Origin: Trichoplax sp. H2
Lineage: Eukaryota > Placozoa > Uniplacotomia > Trichoplacea
NCBI GenBank assembly: GCA_003344405.1
Contig: NOWV01000004.1
Span: 558,001-622,000, forward strand
Direction of reading: 5' to 3'
Length of the DNA stretch: 64,000 nucleotides
Shown: piece after piece, positions 1-11,741 of the stretch
How positions within the stretch are numbered: the first letter of the stretch is position 1
Layout: every line of letters starts with the position of its first letter
Notes under the pieces: model-generated
The model's input: only the letters and a program-made list of their open reading frames with translations
Database searches by the model: none
What the model was told of the DNA's origin: nothing
Made by a program: the position numbers and the translations under genes

Positions 1-10
1 CATATCTTAC

Positions 11-100
11 CTCAAGCTGCTGAGCAACTTTGTTGAGCCAGGGACTTCTAAGAGAAATTCTCTTATTAGAACCCTGGTTGTGCGTACGAGCAGTGTGCGG
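11..100 (-). CDS. Possible internal exon of an unidentified minus-strand gene cut by the window edge
   Basis: On the minus strand an open stretch ends in GAG followed by a consensus donor (gtaagat) at positions 10-4. Read in the frame ending VAQQLE it gives about 30 residues rich in R, S and N, including RISLRSPWLNKVAQQLE. The 5' boundary at 100 rests on an AG (aataaag) without a polypyrimidine tract and is weak; the same frame stays open to about 178. I do not recognise the protein. The rest of the gene would lie left of the window. The alternative is chance open sequence beside a chance donor. Confidence 0.28.
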
Positions 101-395
101 CTTTATTGATGCATTATGAGAACACACAGTATGATGCAGCGTACGAGTATTAATAACAAAAATGAAATAACATTTAGTCGCAAAATGTTCGTCTTACTTT
201 CATATTTGGAACAAAGCCTAACTTGATGCGGTAAGAGTAATCATTAATTTTTTCTATAAAGTTTAGCTCTTCCTGATAACTGCGATTTCTGTTCAGTCGT
301 TCCATTGTCGCAGAGATTGATCACATTCGCAGCACTCTACAGTTTACTAAGCACTGCAGCTACTAGGAGATCGGTTTACTAGTATTCCATGAATA

Positions 396-800
396 TACAG
401 TACAGTACAGTACCTGCAGCCTGCAGGAACTAACTCAATCAAAATTATAGTCCCAGTGTACTGACTGTATAGTACAGTACTGTACACTGTACAGTATGTC
501 AACGATATCATGCTGATAGTACTCTACTGTCGGTAGACTCATCATACCTTACTGTACAGTACTGTACACTGTCATGGAATACTAAATACTGTACTATACA
601 CTGTAGTCCATGACACTTTACTGTAGCCGGCAGTAATAAAACAGGAACAGTAGTTTCTGTAAAAGTGTACAGTTTCAGCATACAGTACTGTAGAATTCTG
701 AACTTCCAGTTAAAATCTGAACGGTCTACAGTACATTACTGTACAGTACAGTACAATACAGTTTCTGATAGTGTACAGTACAGTACAGTACTGTGTAACT
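396..800. repeat. TACWG pentamer array upstream of POLR2L
   Basis: Interrupted runs of TACAG/TACTG with GTAC cores occur at about 400-420, 470-500, 550-605, 675-690 and 725-795. The cluster ends about 200 bp before the POLR2L start codon. No coding potential is visible. It belongs to the same family as the arrays 5' of the other genes in the window. Confidence 0.85.
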
Positions 801-985
801 AGATGTCTTACCGTATCTTTCTATGGACTGTATCTATTGAAAGCTTTTCGACGTAAGACTTTAGCAGATCCGTCAGACTTTGTGACATTTACTGAGCGCT
901 AAAATCAAATCAAAGTAGTGATTTATTTTCCTTACTTGATGGTGCACTTATACGAATCAGACTAGAATTACAGTAGTTTAAATAA

Positions 986-1210
<225 letters not shown>

Positions 1211-3980
1211 ATTGGCTGACTGAGTAGCCGAATTACTTAGTAAAATAGAATATTTCTGATCTTAACAAGGAAGCAAAAAAGACTGCAGTAGCCATTCCTA
1301 ATTGTAACTCTACGAATTATGCACCGTACTCGTACACTGTACGCTAGAACATAGATAATGTATTATTATGTTATTACGTTATGGTTTTGTTCGCAGAAAT
1401 TTAAAAGTATTATATGTACTATGATATATAATCATTAAGTTATTTTGTAATACTAAAGCGAGATAGCAGTAGGATTATTCGGCGATTGGTATCTTAAAAA
1501 GTAAATGCAAATTCGTAAGGTCATTATAATGTCGGAAAGATTGCACAGATCAAAAAATGTTAATGCATTGCTTTATGTTCTCTTTTATTTATAATACGGT
1601 ATATCATGATAATAGATATCATTATACAGTATTACTTTATAATCTAGCTTAAATTAGTAATTTACGACTATAATTTAATAAAACGACGTGAAAACAAACA
1701 TCAACAGCCATCTTAATTAAGACCTGCAGATGAGCGATAGTAGTCCTTGAAATGGTACGATATTCCATACTTGTTGCTAGTACGTACCAGTATGCAGTGT
1801 TATGCTAGCTTGCTAGGGACGCTTCGCCGTGCAGATTACTTAGCGTTATACGCCTATCGCATTCATTAATATGTTAAGACTGTAAGAGCAATTTTGGCGT
1901 GGGGCTTTTCTGAATCAAGATTGAATTCTATATTTCTATTATGCTATGAATTATTGTCGCAAACGGAAAAACACTGAAATGTAGACAATTACTGAAACTA
2001 TGCAACCAATGCAAGTGTGCACTCTAGTACAGCAGTACTGTTGTTGGTTCTTTTCGCTACAGTACCAATTTTGACGAAGTGATACTTTAACACGAGCGCA
2101 TGAAATTTTAGAACATATCATGCAAGTATACATAAACCATAAGCACAACTGTAGTATACTGCACAATACATACATTCTGTACTTGTTTCAGAGATCAGTA
2201 GTTGTTATCTCAGTTTTTTAGTGTTTTTCGGCGATCATAATTGTAATTTTGATTGTTAACAGTAAATACGAGTAAACATGGTCTGAAACCGCATTCTTCT
2301 AGTGGTCCATGGTGTATTACGTGTTACGTCAATCGAGAGATTTAGTTGACACGTGTTCGATATTATCCGAAAGTGACTGCAAACGATACTTCAGATTTAA
2401 AATTTATATTACAAGTACGCTTATCTTGTAGACTCAATTGCATAAATAAAGTATATACGCGTACTGTATATCTATCACCTATTGCGTATTGGCTACCGAA
2501 CTCAAACTAAACGTTCGTATGTGTCGTTCCTCAAGCATTTTGATTCGACGATATAGTCAATTAAGTAGTTAATTTTATAGATTTAGAATAAATCTTAGTT
2601 TAATCAATATCAAGCTGCTGGGCTGGGCTAAACAGAAACCTGTAACAAAAGGAATTGTTAGAGTATCTAGAAAGGCATACTCTTGCTGCTAAAGATAATT
2701 TTTATTAACTGTTGAGTACAATGTTATAAATAAACTTTAGGTGCACTATTATACTCGTACAGTATATTTTGACATATATATATATATATGTATATTATTG
2801 GCCTATTCTGTAATATAATAGCAAATATTAAAAACATTACTAATATAAATCAGACAGAAAAATCCTTTTTAATGGCAGTGTAGCTATTGCTACTAAGAGC
2901 ACTCAGTTAGATTAATAAGTCACGGCAGTGTCTCTCGTTAGTATTAGAATGATATGTCAATTATAATTACTGGACTTATATTCATTCCCAATCTTCTGTG
3001 TAAGAGCAACTCTACATGAAGGGATTTTTAATGATCTTGCAACGTTGACTGTACCAGTAAAAGCCACGGCTGGTGCAATATGTGTACGAATAGATTGATA
3101 TAAAAAAAATTTGCAATTGTGTTTACACTCTGCATCTTCGATTTAGAGCTTAAAACAGCAGCGAAAGATAATTTAGCATGATTATGTATTACATTGGTAA
3201 TTATTCCAACAAACCTTTTCTAAGTCTTGTGCTCGTACGGGATGGTAACAGGATACTGATACGGTTAATCTGTATAATAAATTGATCAAGAATTTGTATT
3301 AACGGTTATTACCATTTCAGAATAGCAAAAGTCATCATCTACAATTGCATTACGTTAGCAGCTGAATAAGGTCGAATTTGTAGATGAAACTTCACGGTCT
3401 CTTTCTGCCAATTAAAATCATATAGCTTCCGTTAAGTAACGTTTGCATTAACTCGTTTCAAATTTTATAGTCCAAACCTGCATCTTTACTTTCAGGGTAC
3501 AACATTCGTTAATGCTCATCTTGTGATTAAGTAAGTTCTTCACCTCTAACTAATAGAAAAATACATCGGCAGTAACTCAAGTAAAAGTTAAGTTTAACCT
3601 ACATTTACAGTATACTAAAAATGCAATTTTACGTTTCATACTTTAGCTGGCAAACGTAGTAGAAAGAGCTGATTATTTTTATTGCCAATATCTTCTAAAA
3701 ATGGGTTAGATGTGATTTCTAGCTGACGCTTATTGCTGTAACCATTCGAAAAGAAATTGCATTAATTAGAATAGCAAATTAATTACTGCTAATAATGTAT
3801 TAGTAATGATTTTCATTGTATATCATATACCTTTCGGTACCTGTTGATAAATCCTTTTTACCACTTGATAAATGCGGACGCGGCATTTTTATCTGTTATA
3901 CTTGTAGTAGTGTAATAATTGTAAGCTAACGATTAAAAAAATGGCTCGTGTTCTCAAAAGCAGATCAGCTGCACACAGTA
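1211..3980. other. Gene-free AT-rich interval between POLR2L and CDK20
   Basis: About 2.8 kb with no ORF that I can relate to a protein and no convincing exon on either strand. A short (TA)n run lies at about 2776-2793. Scattered TACAG motifs occur, but no dense array appears until about 3990. Confidence 0.6.
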
Positions 3981-3989
3981 GTTAGGGAC

Positions 3990-4176
3990 TCCATGTACAG
4001 TAGTCTGGGTTCAACTTTTGCTAATCAAATTTGATTAATGGCTTCTAAACTTCTCCTACATACAGTACTGTACAGTACACTATACAGTACACTTGTATAC
4101 TGTACTCTACTGTACTGTACAGTACAGTACAGTGTACAGTGTACAGTACTGTATACTGTATACGGTACAGTAGTTC
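3990..4176. repeat. TACWG array upstream of CDK20
   Basis: A dense run of TACTG/TACAG pentamers at about 4058-4172, with single motifs from 3994. Variants with TGTACAGTG spacing break the 5-bp register near the right end. Two ORFs that pass through it are low-complexity Tyr/Cys/Ser/Val products of the repeat. It ends about 340 bp before the CDK20 start. Confidence 0.85.
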
Positions 4177-4515
4177 CAAGTCACTTCCAACCAGTGTCCT
4201 TCTCAAAGTCAACCCCAAACCCGACTCGAGGGAGGGATTCGGGTTAAAAATTTCTATGGTGATACAGTGTTTATATAGCGATTGCGCTCATTTCGGATTA
4301 GAAAATCAACAATTTGATCGGGTTCGGGTTACGTTTTCACTCCATGGCCGGACTCTGCTATGATTCCAACTTTCAGCATGTGTAACTTTGGATAGTTGTT
4401 ATTTCTGAATTGCTCGCGGTTACACAGGTACATATTAGGTGTATACAAGACAATTGCCGTACTTCATTTGCATATGCACCTACATTTAAAGGTATTTCAG
4501 TATTTGCTACTTTAC

Positions 4516-7500
4516 ATGGAATCTTTCACGATCCTTGGACGAGTTGGAGAGGGTGCTCATGGTGTAGTTTTCAAGGCGAAGCACGTTCAGGTGAGAGGAA
4601 AGTTCTAGGAAACTCTGAGTGCGAGTATACAAATAATTACAGTACTGTAAGTTTCCTCAACGATCTTCTGTCATATTATAATTATTAAAATGTACATCTT
4701 AGACTGTGGTCTAATGCTAAATCTTACCATCAATCTGATTTTCTCCTGAAAACAATCTAAATCCTATTTTATTTGTTGCTGGGTGTCAGGATGACGGCTT
4801 GTTATACATTTCGAATAGAACATTTAATGTCTAAGTTATAGAGGCGCATATTCCTCCATCTACTGTATACTCACTCACTCGCTGCAGTGATTAACTAAAC
4901 TTTTAATCAATTGTACAGAGCGGAGAAGTTGTTGCTTTAAAAAAAATTCATTTAAAGAAAATAGATGATGGTATCCCAAACAACATTTTAAGGTAAGTCT
5001 TACACCAATAAATCCCTTTTTGTATTCCTAGAGAGAACTATTTAAGTTGTATCGCGAGCGAAAGTCTAGGTGGCAAATGATGATACTACAGTGCCACCGT
5101 GATGTGTCCACTGCCTAGTTCTGTATACTGTAATTAAGGCCTAGATTTCATTAAAGCTGTCTATTTACTGTAAGTCCAACATTCGGGGTGACTTGTATTA
5201 AAGATTCGTACTTTTAATGTATAATAGAATGGATAACATAAAGGGAGATATAGCACAGTTAAAATTACGGATTGTTAATTGCAAATTATATTTTATCGTT
5301 TGTAGCCTATGAAATGAATATCATTGTGATGTTGAGTTCGAATTCTACGATGTTTGACAATTGATGAAGTATAGCAACTGTTGTTTAGCTATAGAAAAAT
5401 TAATTTTAGTTACTAAATAGGGAAATTAAAACTCTGCAAGCAATTACAGAACACGAAAACGTAGGTATTCGTTTTAGCAAACACGTTCGCAATTGTGTAA
5501 TGCATAGGTATATTGCGTACGTTATATCTTTATATTGAGCATAATCTTAGCGGTGGTCAGCTTACAAGTCAATGTTCTATAAAACGACGATTACGGACAG
5601 AGTCATCACTGGTAGATTTTATGTTGATGTATAAGTATTTCCGCTGATGCTGAAATTAAATGTTGTAGCTGTTTCTCTACATTAATGTAGCTAACGCATG
5701 TAAGATAGTGTTTTTAGATACAGTAGTACAATAAAATACCTTTCAACTGATTTCGGTAATACTTATATTAAACACTACTTTATTACAATTTGTTTTATAA
5801 AAATTAAAAGTTAGCCATGGATGCATGAAATACTAGACTATTTAGCCTAATTTCTAAAACGCACTGTACAGATTGTTCGGCTTTTCGATGTTTTCCCGGA
5901 CGGCAGTAGCCTCGTACTCGCCTTCGAATACATGGTTACAGATTTGTCTGAAATACTACGAAGCTCGCAGAATACGTTACCAGAAGTAAGTAGCTAGTTA
6001 ACCTAATTTTAGATTTAGGATAAAGACCTTTTATATGAGAATTTACATTAATTAGAAATTATTGCTTTTTAGCGTTAGACTTTGTTTATAATAGCCTAAA
6101 CGTTACATTCTGTTCTAAATCAATTAAAGTCTCATGTTAAGAGCTACATGATCATGCTATTGAGAGGAATCTCATTTTGCCACGAAAATCATATCATTCA
6201 TCGGGTACGGAAGTGTTACGATACGTAATGCTATTTTTTTAAATAAATTGCAGTACGTAAAAAGAGTGAGATTAAAATAATTACGGTATTCTCTTCTCAC
6301 AGAATTTAGGTATTTCTTGCATGTTATGCATTGGTTATTTTAACATAGAAACTAAGTCATGGTATATACAGTAATCGGCATTATTGCTTTTACGTAGGAC
6401 CTTAAACCGGCCAACTTACTTATTAGTTCTTCTGGTCAATTGAAGCTTGCTGACTTTGGTCTAGCTAGGGTTATGTCTGTAGAAAATGAAAGGCTCTACA
6501 GCCACCAAGTCGCAACGAGGTCAGTGATTTTTAATGTGATATTTTAAGCCGAATCAAATTGCACGTAATGTATTGTATGTGACAACGTGCCCGAGTTTGT
6601 TTCCCGTTTAATTAAGTCTCTTTGAGGGAATTATAGCGTTGAAATACTTATTTTGTGCCGGTTTATTTCCCATTTAATGAAATCTCTTTTTAGGGAATAA
6701 TAGCTTTGAAATATTTAGTTTGTACCAATTAAAACCTATCTTGCAATTATCACTACAATTTGTTGTAGATGGTATAGGGCACCTGAACTTTTATACGGCA
6801 GCAGAACTTATGATGAAGGAGTTGATCTATGGTATTGTCTTACTATGTTCTGCAAGATTTTCAATATTTAAGTATTTCTTCTTCCTTTTTGTCTCCATCT
6901 TATATACGTTGAATGAGTGCAGGGCAGTAGGATGCATATTGGCAGAACTCATTAATAAATCCCCATTATTTCCGGTAATCAATAAAATATAATGTGTGCA
7001 AGTACTGTCTATAAAGTATATAAAATACTGTATATAGTTGTATATGTGTGTGTAATTCGAAGTTAAACTCATATTGCATTTATGCTTAACTTAAAGCTAA
7101 TTATTCAATTGTAGGGGGATAGTGACATAAAGCAGCTGGGATGTGTACTTAGTATATTGGGTACACCAACAACGAGCACTTGGCCGGTATATTTATATCA
7201 TATTTATTATTTGATTATTTATCAATGTCACTTTATCAGTGATTCCGTTTATATTCTGCTATTTAGGGATTAACTGAGCTTCCAGATTATAACAAAATTA
7301 CATTTTCTGGTTTTCTTCCTATACCATTTGAAAGTATCGTTCCTGATGCTACTTCAGAAGTAGGAAAAATTAAATAACAAAAAGTTAAACTTTTTTCTGA
7401 ATGTATTCTCCGCCATCAATTGAGAAATCGAATATACTTATCAAGGGGCTGAATACTGTAGATTTCAACATTAATATATATCAGATTGGTGTAGCTCTGC

Positions 7501-8011
7501 TTTAGTTTTACCGCATTGATGCGTTTGCGACTACTTGTTATGTATTCATCAACGAAAATGGTAAAAGCTAAACTAATAAACTATGATATTCTTTATAATT
7601 ATCTTAATAGGCGCGGCACTTACTAACGCAATTCTTGGTATACCAAAGTAAAAAGAGGATATCCGCAGCAAAGGTTGTTCAGATGCGCATATTGAGTCTC
7701 TACTGTACATAGGAATTAAGTACCAGCTTCTGCACATTGTGACATTTTTAGAGTTTATAAGTTATAGCTTTTGTAGAAAAGTGTTATAAATATTTTCGCG
7801 TCACGGTTAGGCATTGGTACATCCTTACTTTTTAAAGATGCCATTACCTGCTCATCCTTCTGAATTACTTACGCCACATCGATATCAGTCCTTGATTCGA
7901 AATCAAAAGTTACTCGGAGCTAATGCTCTAAATCACGGAATTATAGAACAGTCTCTATTACCGGCAATCATGATAAATCGATACGAACGGGACCTTATGG
8001 AAGAAAGCTAA
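4516..8011 (+). CDS. CDK20: Cyclin-dependent kinase 20 (cell cycle-related kinase, CCRK)
   Basis: Twelve exons: 4516-4590, 4919-4992, 5421-5460, 5872-5985, 6130-6204, 6398-6519, 6769-6831, 6923-6974, 7115-7186, 7267-7359, 7611-7673, 7811-8011. All phases join and give about 346 residues, matching vertebrate CDK20. Motifs in order: glycine loop [12 protein letters not shown] (8-19), ATP-site lysine in VALKKI, a PNNILREIKTL C-helix in place of PSTAIRE, catalytic HRDLKPAN split across an intron, DFGLAR, an activation loop ending TRWYRAPE, and the CDK20-type tail LPAHPSEL. The family acts as a Ser/Thr kinase on cilium assembly, Hedgehog output and growth control, through CILK1/MAK-type kinases. 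That role is taken from family knowledge; the kinase itself looks fully active. Confidence 0.96.
6591..6723. repeat. Diverged tandem duplication of about 65 bp in CDK20 intron 6
   Basis: Two neighbouring segments (about 6591-6657 and 6658-6723) share the order TTTCCC, TTTAAT, a TCTCTTT block, AGGGAAT, a TAGC block and TTGAAATA, with scattered substitutions. It is confined to the intron before the exon at 6769. It appears to be a local duplication with no function visible. Confidence 0.6.
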
Positions 8012-8185
8012 ATTGTTATTAGGAAAGAGAACAATTCGTATCTGAACTGTATGACATCCCCGCAAGAGGTCCTGAATATTCATTGGTGATAAATCCAAGA
8101 TGAAGCAGTATTAATTTTAATTAGATACGCGTAGGCTAATTATTTTGCTGGTCAATGTAACCAGGGTTTACTGGAACGGTACACT

Positions 8186-8312
8186 GCGCACTGTACTGTA
8201 CTGTATTGCACACAATTGCCATCCGAATTAGTTTTCTGGTTGGTTTTTCTACGCGTTGGACTGAAAGGCCATTTCCCGCCCCTCTTAAGTAGTCCCTGAC
8301 TGTACAGTACTG
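8186..8312. repeat. Small TACWG cluster between CDK20 and SPIN90
   Basis: Two short runs, about 8190-8206 and 8300-8314, with GTAC cores and a neighbouring AGTCCCT heptamer at about 8291. It lies in the 1.2 kb that separates the CDK20 stop from the next gene. Confidence 0.6.
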
Positions 8313-8904
8313 TGGAGTAGCGAGTGAATGGCTTGAGTTCGGTCTGAACTTCTTACTGCTTTTATCACTCATTTTGCACATATAATGCGGAAAAACTATG
8401 CTGTAATGTTCTATACGTAGCTGTTGCTCTGTAATTCATGTTATGTAAAATCTTGCTTAACGTCATTTAAAGGATGTTAACACAGCAAAGCTACCTAAGA
8501 ATAACTAGACGTATAGCTTTCGGAGAATTACGAAAATTAACATGTGCGTTGAATTATTTTCTTTCAAGATCCGAGGCTGTGATGATTATGATTGTTACCA
8601 TGTTGTTATATATGTCTTGATACACAATGTCCTTGTCTATTTATTACTGGTAAATTTTCCTTCTGGATTATCCGCATTTGCTGTTGATACCATGATACCA
8701 TACAATGACGACGTACTGTAATCTAGAATACTGAACTCTTAAACTACGAGGCCCATTCAAAAAGTAATAGGACTGGTTCAATGTCTACGCTATGAAGAAT
8801 GAATCCATACATTTTTTCAAAATTTCGATTTTATCACTATTCATGAAAACAATAAAGAAAATTTTTCCGATATCGGTAACGGTACGGATGTTACGGACTA
8901 TACC

Positions 8905-9171
8905 ACTATACTGTACAGTACAGTATAAAGACGGTGCCGCATCAGTATTTTCATTTCTCGCGAGCCAGGCTACGAACTATTTTAGTATGTACTGTACGCT
9001 GTAGTGTCGGAATCAGAGGTAAAACCTCTAAACGGTACTGTACTGTACCACTGTAGCATATTTCGCAGATTTAACAGTACAATACTATTCTATCACAAGG
9101 ATCGAATCAACGCAGAGACAGTATTGTACATAATGAGGGAAGAACTAAAAACAAACTACAGTACTGTACTT
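8905..9171. repeat. TACWG cluster immediately upstream of the SPIN90-like gene
   Basis: Runs at about 8908-8926, 8985-9003, 9033-9053 and 9158-9171, each a few pentamers long. The last ends about 60 bp before the proposed start codon at 9234. Confidence 0.7.
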
Positions 9172-9233
9172 TACGTCGCAAGCAATAAGAAATTAAGGCA
9201 GTGAATTGTCGTAATAGAAGCACGAATGGAAAT

Positions 9234-11741
9234 ATGCAGAATATCTCACCAACTGAAAATTCAGCAAAGAATGACTTCGCCAATGAATATGGTAAGGCTA
9301 CTTCGAAAAGTAACGTCGAATGTCAATTATGCAGCCAGGACGTTGCCAGTATCCCCAACGACTATTTAATGGAACTGGTAAATATTGTCTGTCGAAGGTA
9401 TATGTAAAAGTAGACGTGACAGTAAAAGTGTATAATTAGCGTTGATTGCACTGAAATCGTTTCTCCACAAGACTAGCTAATAAAATGTTAAATACGTGTA
9501 TTTACAGTCTAGTATTTGTGATAATGCAATCATTGTGTTCTTCCTCTGACCCTAGAACAAACCTTGATGTGACAAAGGTCGAAGAAATAATAAGGATGAC
9601 TTTAAACCATATGCAAAATACAATTCCATCATTATCAGGCACTTTACAAGTTATCCTGAATTCATCTTCTTACGTAAGCGGGACCTTCATATTACTATTA
9701 CGATAATGTTATTTTGCAATAATGTGTATGATCAGTTAATACTGTAATTATACTCGTATTCATACATAAAATCGACTAGTAATCAGTTACTTGTACAAGA
9801 ACATTTCCCCTATCAAGATTAAACTCTTTCTCAAAGATATGACCGATTGACTATTACCTTAAATTTTTCATGTGTCCTAATTAGCTACGGTGTACCATTT
9901 TAAACATTACCATTGAGAGTCGTGTGCAGTATGCATCTGAATGCATATTTTTTACAGCTCTTAGCTTACTGTTAGCACTGTTCAAAGATTTTAGCTTCGT
10001 ATGTTGGCATTCTTTGACTAGGCAAATACTAAAACCGGCTCTTCTAAGGCTTATGATAGTGCTCTATCTGGGACTTTAACAAAATTAAAATTTCATTTGA
10101 GTCATCAAGCTAAGAATGACATGAAAAAAGAGGATAACGATGTTATTCATGATCTGTTAGAAGAGTTACTTGACAGTTTGGTGAGTTTTGATCTCCTTTA
10201 CAAATTACTCAAAATTTGTTTTAATTTGATACAGGTTGTCTGCCATTGCCCGCAGTCTATATTATTATAAAATTCCCCTAGCTCCAGATAAAGCTATTCT
10301 TTCAGACAAACTATCGGTTTTGTGTACTTTATGGATCTGAAACAGTTGAATAGCTGAATAATGTATATTGTTGTTTAGAATGTTGAAGATCCTGATGGAT
10401 ATCATCACTTAATCCAACAAGATGACTATCATATTATTCAAATTTTAGTTTCTTGCTTTCAGCTGGTAGGAATTTTTATTTTTTACTTCATATGCAATTT
10501 TTCGCTAACAGAATTACCGTGTTTTATCTGTATTGTGTTACTAATATTTTCTATAGAACTACGCACCATCTTTGAAGCTGCTATTAGCCCAAATCTTTGG
10601 CGTAATTTGTTATACTATGAGAGATTCAACAACAATTTTACTACACAGTGTTCTACCGACAGAGCTGGGTCAGTTGATGCGTACCGAACTAATAAAAGAT
10701 AGACCGAATATACAATTGCTTTCTTACTATTCCCTGCTATCCTCAATACTATTTGCTTCTGAAGTGTCGCTGCCAAGTTTTATCTACGGTAAATTTTATG
10801 AATGGTTATTTTTGTAACAAGGCTACAGTTCTGAACTTAGTTACAGCATATGTTAACAATCGGTGAAATATTCACTTTATCTTGAAATAGATGAATGGAA
10901 TGCAGAACTAATAGAAATTTTATTGGAAAAGATCGAACGACCTCCTACAAATGATGATAGCGTACAACTGCCTCCATTATTTTTAAAAACGATTTTATCT
11001 TTCAATTTGCATATGAAAGGTTATAGATTTTGAATGCTTAATTAATTTTACAATACTAGCCATACATTTTATCACGATCTGGTATATACTTTTAAAATAG
11101 ATTCCATACGAAATCCAGTTATAATTGCTTTACAAAATGGAATTACACAAGAATTCTGTAGCAGTCTGATTCTTTTGTTCAATAGAAATGGTTTGTTATT
11201 TAATCATGCCATACGATGGCTAATGTCGAATACTTGACGATTGCGGTGATAGTAGTTGAATTATGAGCTTCTTTCCAGATGATGCTTGATTTTGAGTAAT
11301 CATTGCTTTATTTTTGTGAATAATAGTTGATCCTGTTGGTGTAACAGTATCCAATCAGAATCCTTCTGCTGTGATCAAAATGATGCTAGACATGTTTTCT
11401 AGCGAGGCAGTTGCTTCTGTCTTTTACACAAATGATGTTAAAGTGATCCTTGATATAATACTCCGAAATCTGACTGATTTACCTAGCGGAGATAGCGTAA
11501 GACTAATCCAGTCGATAAATTTTAATTTACTGAGCTGCATTTAAGTATTTTATCCAATTAGGGTCGATCTTGGAACCTTACTTTACTTAATAGAGTTGCT
11601 GCAATCAATATCACTTCTAATTTTTATCGCTCCGAAGAGTTCATCCCGATTCTAAGTGATTTGTACAAGGAAGAACCATGTTTTGATCGCGAACACATCG
11701 AAAAGCTCTGGCTGGATTTTCCTTCTTATTTTAGAAATTGA
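9234..11741 (+). CDS. NCKIPSD: SPIN90/NCKIPSD-type Arp2/3 activator lacking the SH3 domain
   Basis: Nine exons (9234-9397, 9508-9673, 10022-10180, 10379-10465, 10557-10788, 10891-11019, 11101-11190, 11327-11496, 11562-11741) join in phase to about 458 residues. The body matches the C-terminal armadillo-type leucine-rich domain of SPIN90: LKLLLAQIFGVICY, SVLPTELGQLMRTEL, a SAVIKMMLDMFSSEAVASVF block, and LDIILRNLTDLPSGD before the C-terminus. SPIN90 and its fungal relative Dip1 bind Arp2/3 and start linear actin filaments without a mother filament. Human SPIN90 (about 720 residues) has an N-terminal SH3 and proline-rich region. Here the first exon codes only a short polar leader before IPNDYLMELVNIV, so the gene resembles the Dip1 layout. 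The start at 9234 is the first in-frame ATG after the repeat cluster; an unseen upstream exon cannot be excluded. Confidence 0.82.

Noticed and set aside
2776-2793. (TA)n run
   Set aside because: A short simple repeat, common in AT-rich DNA, with no further structure.
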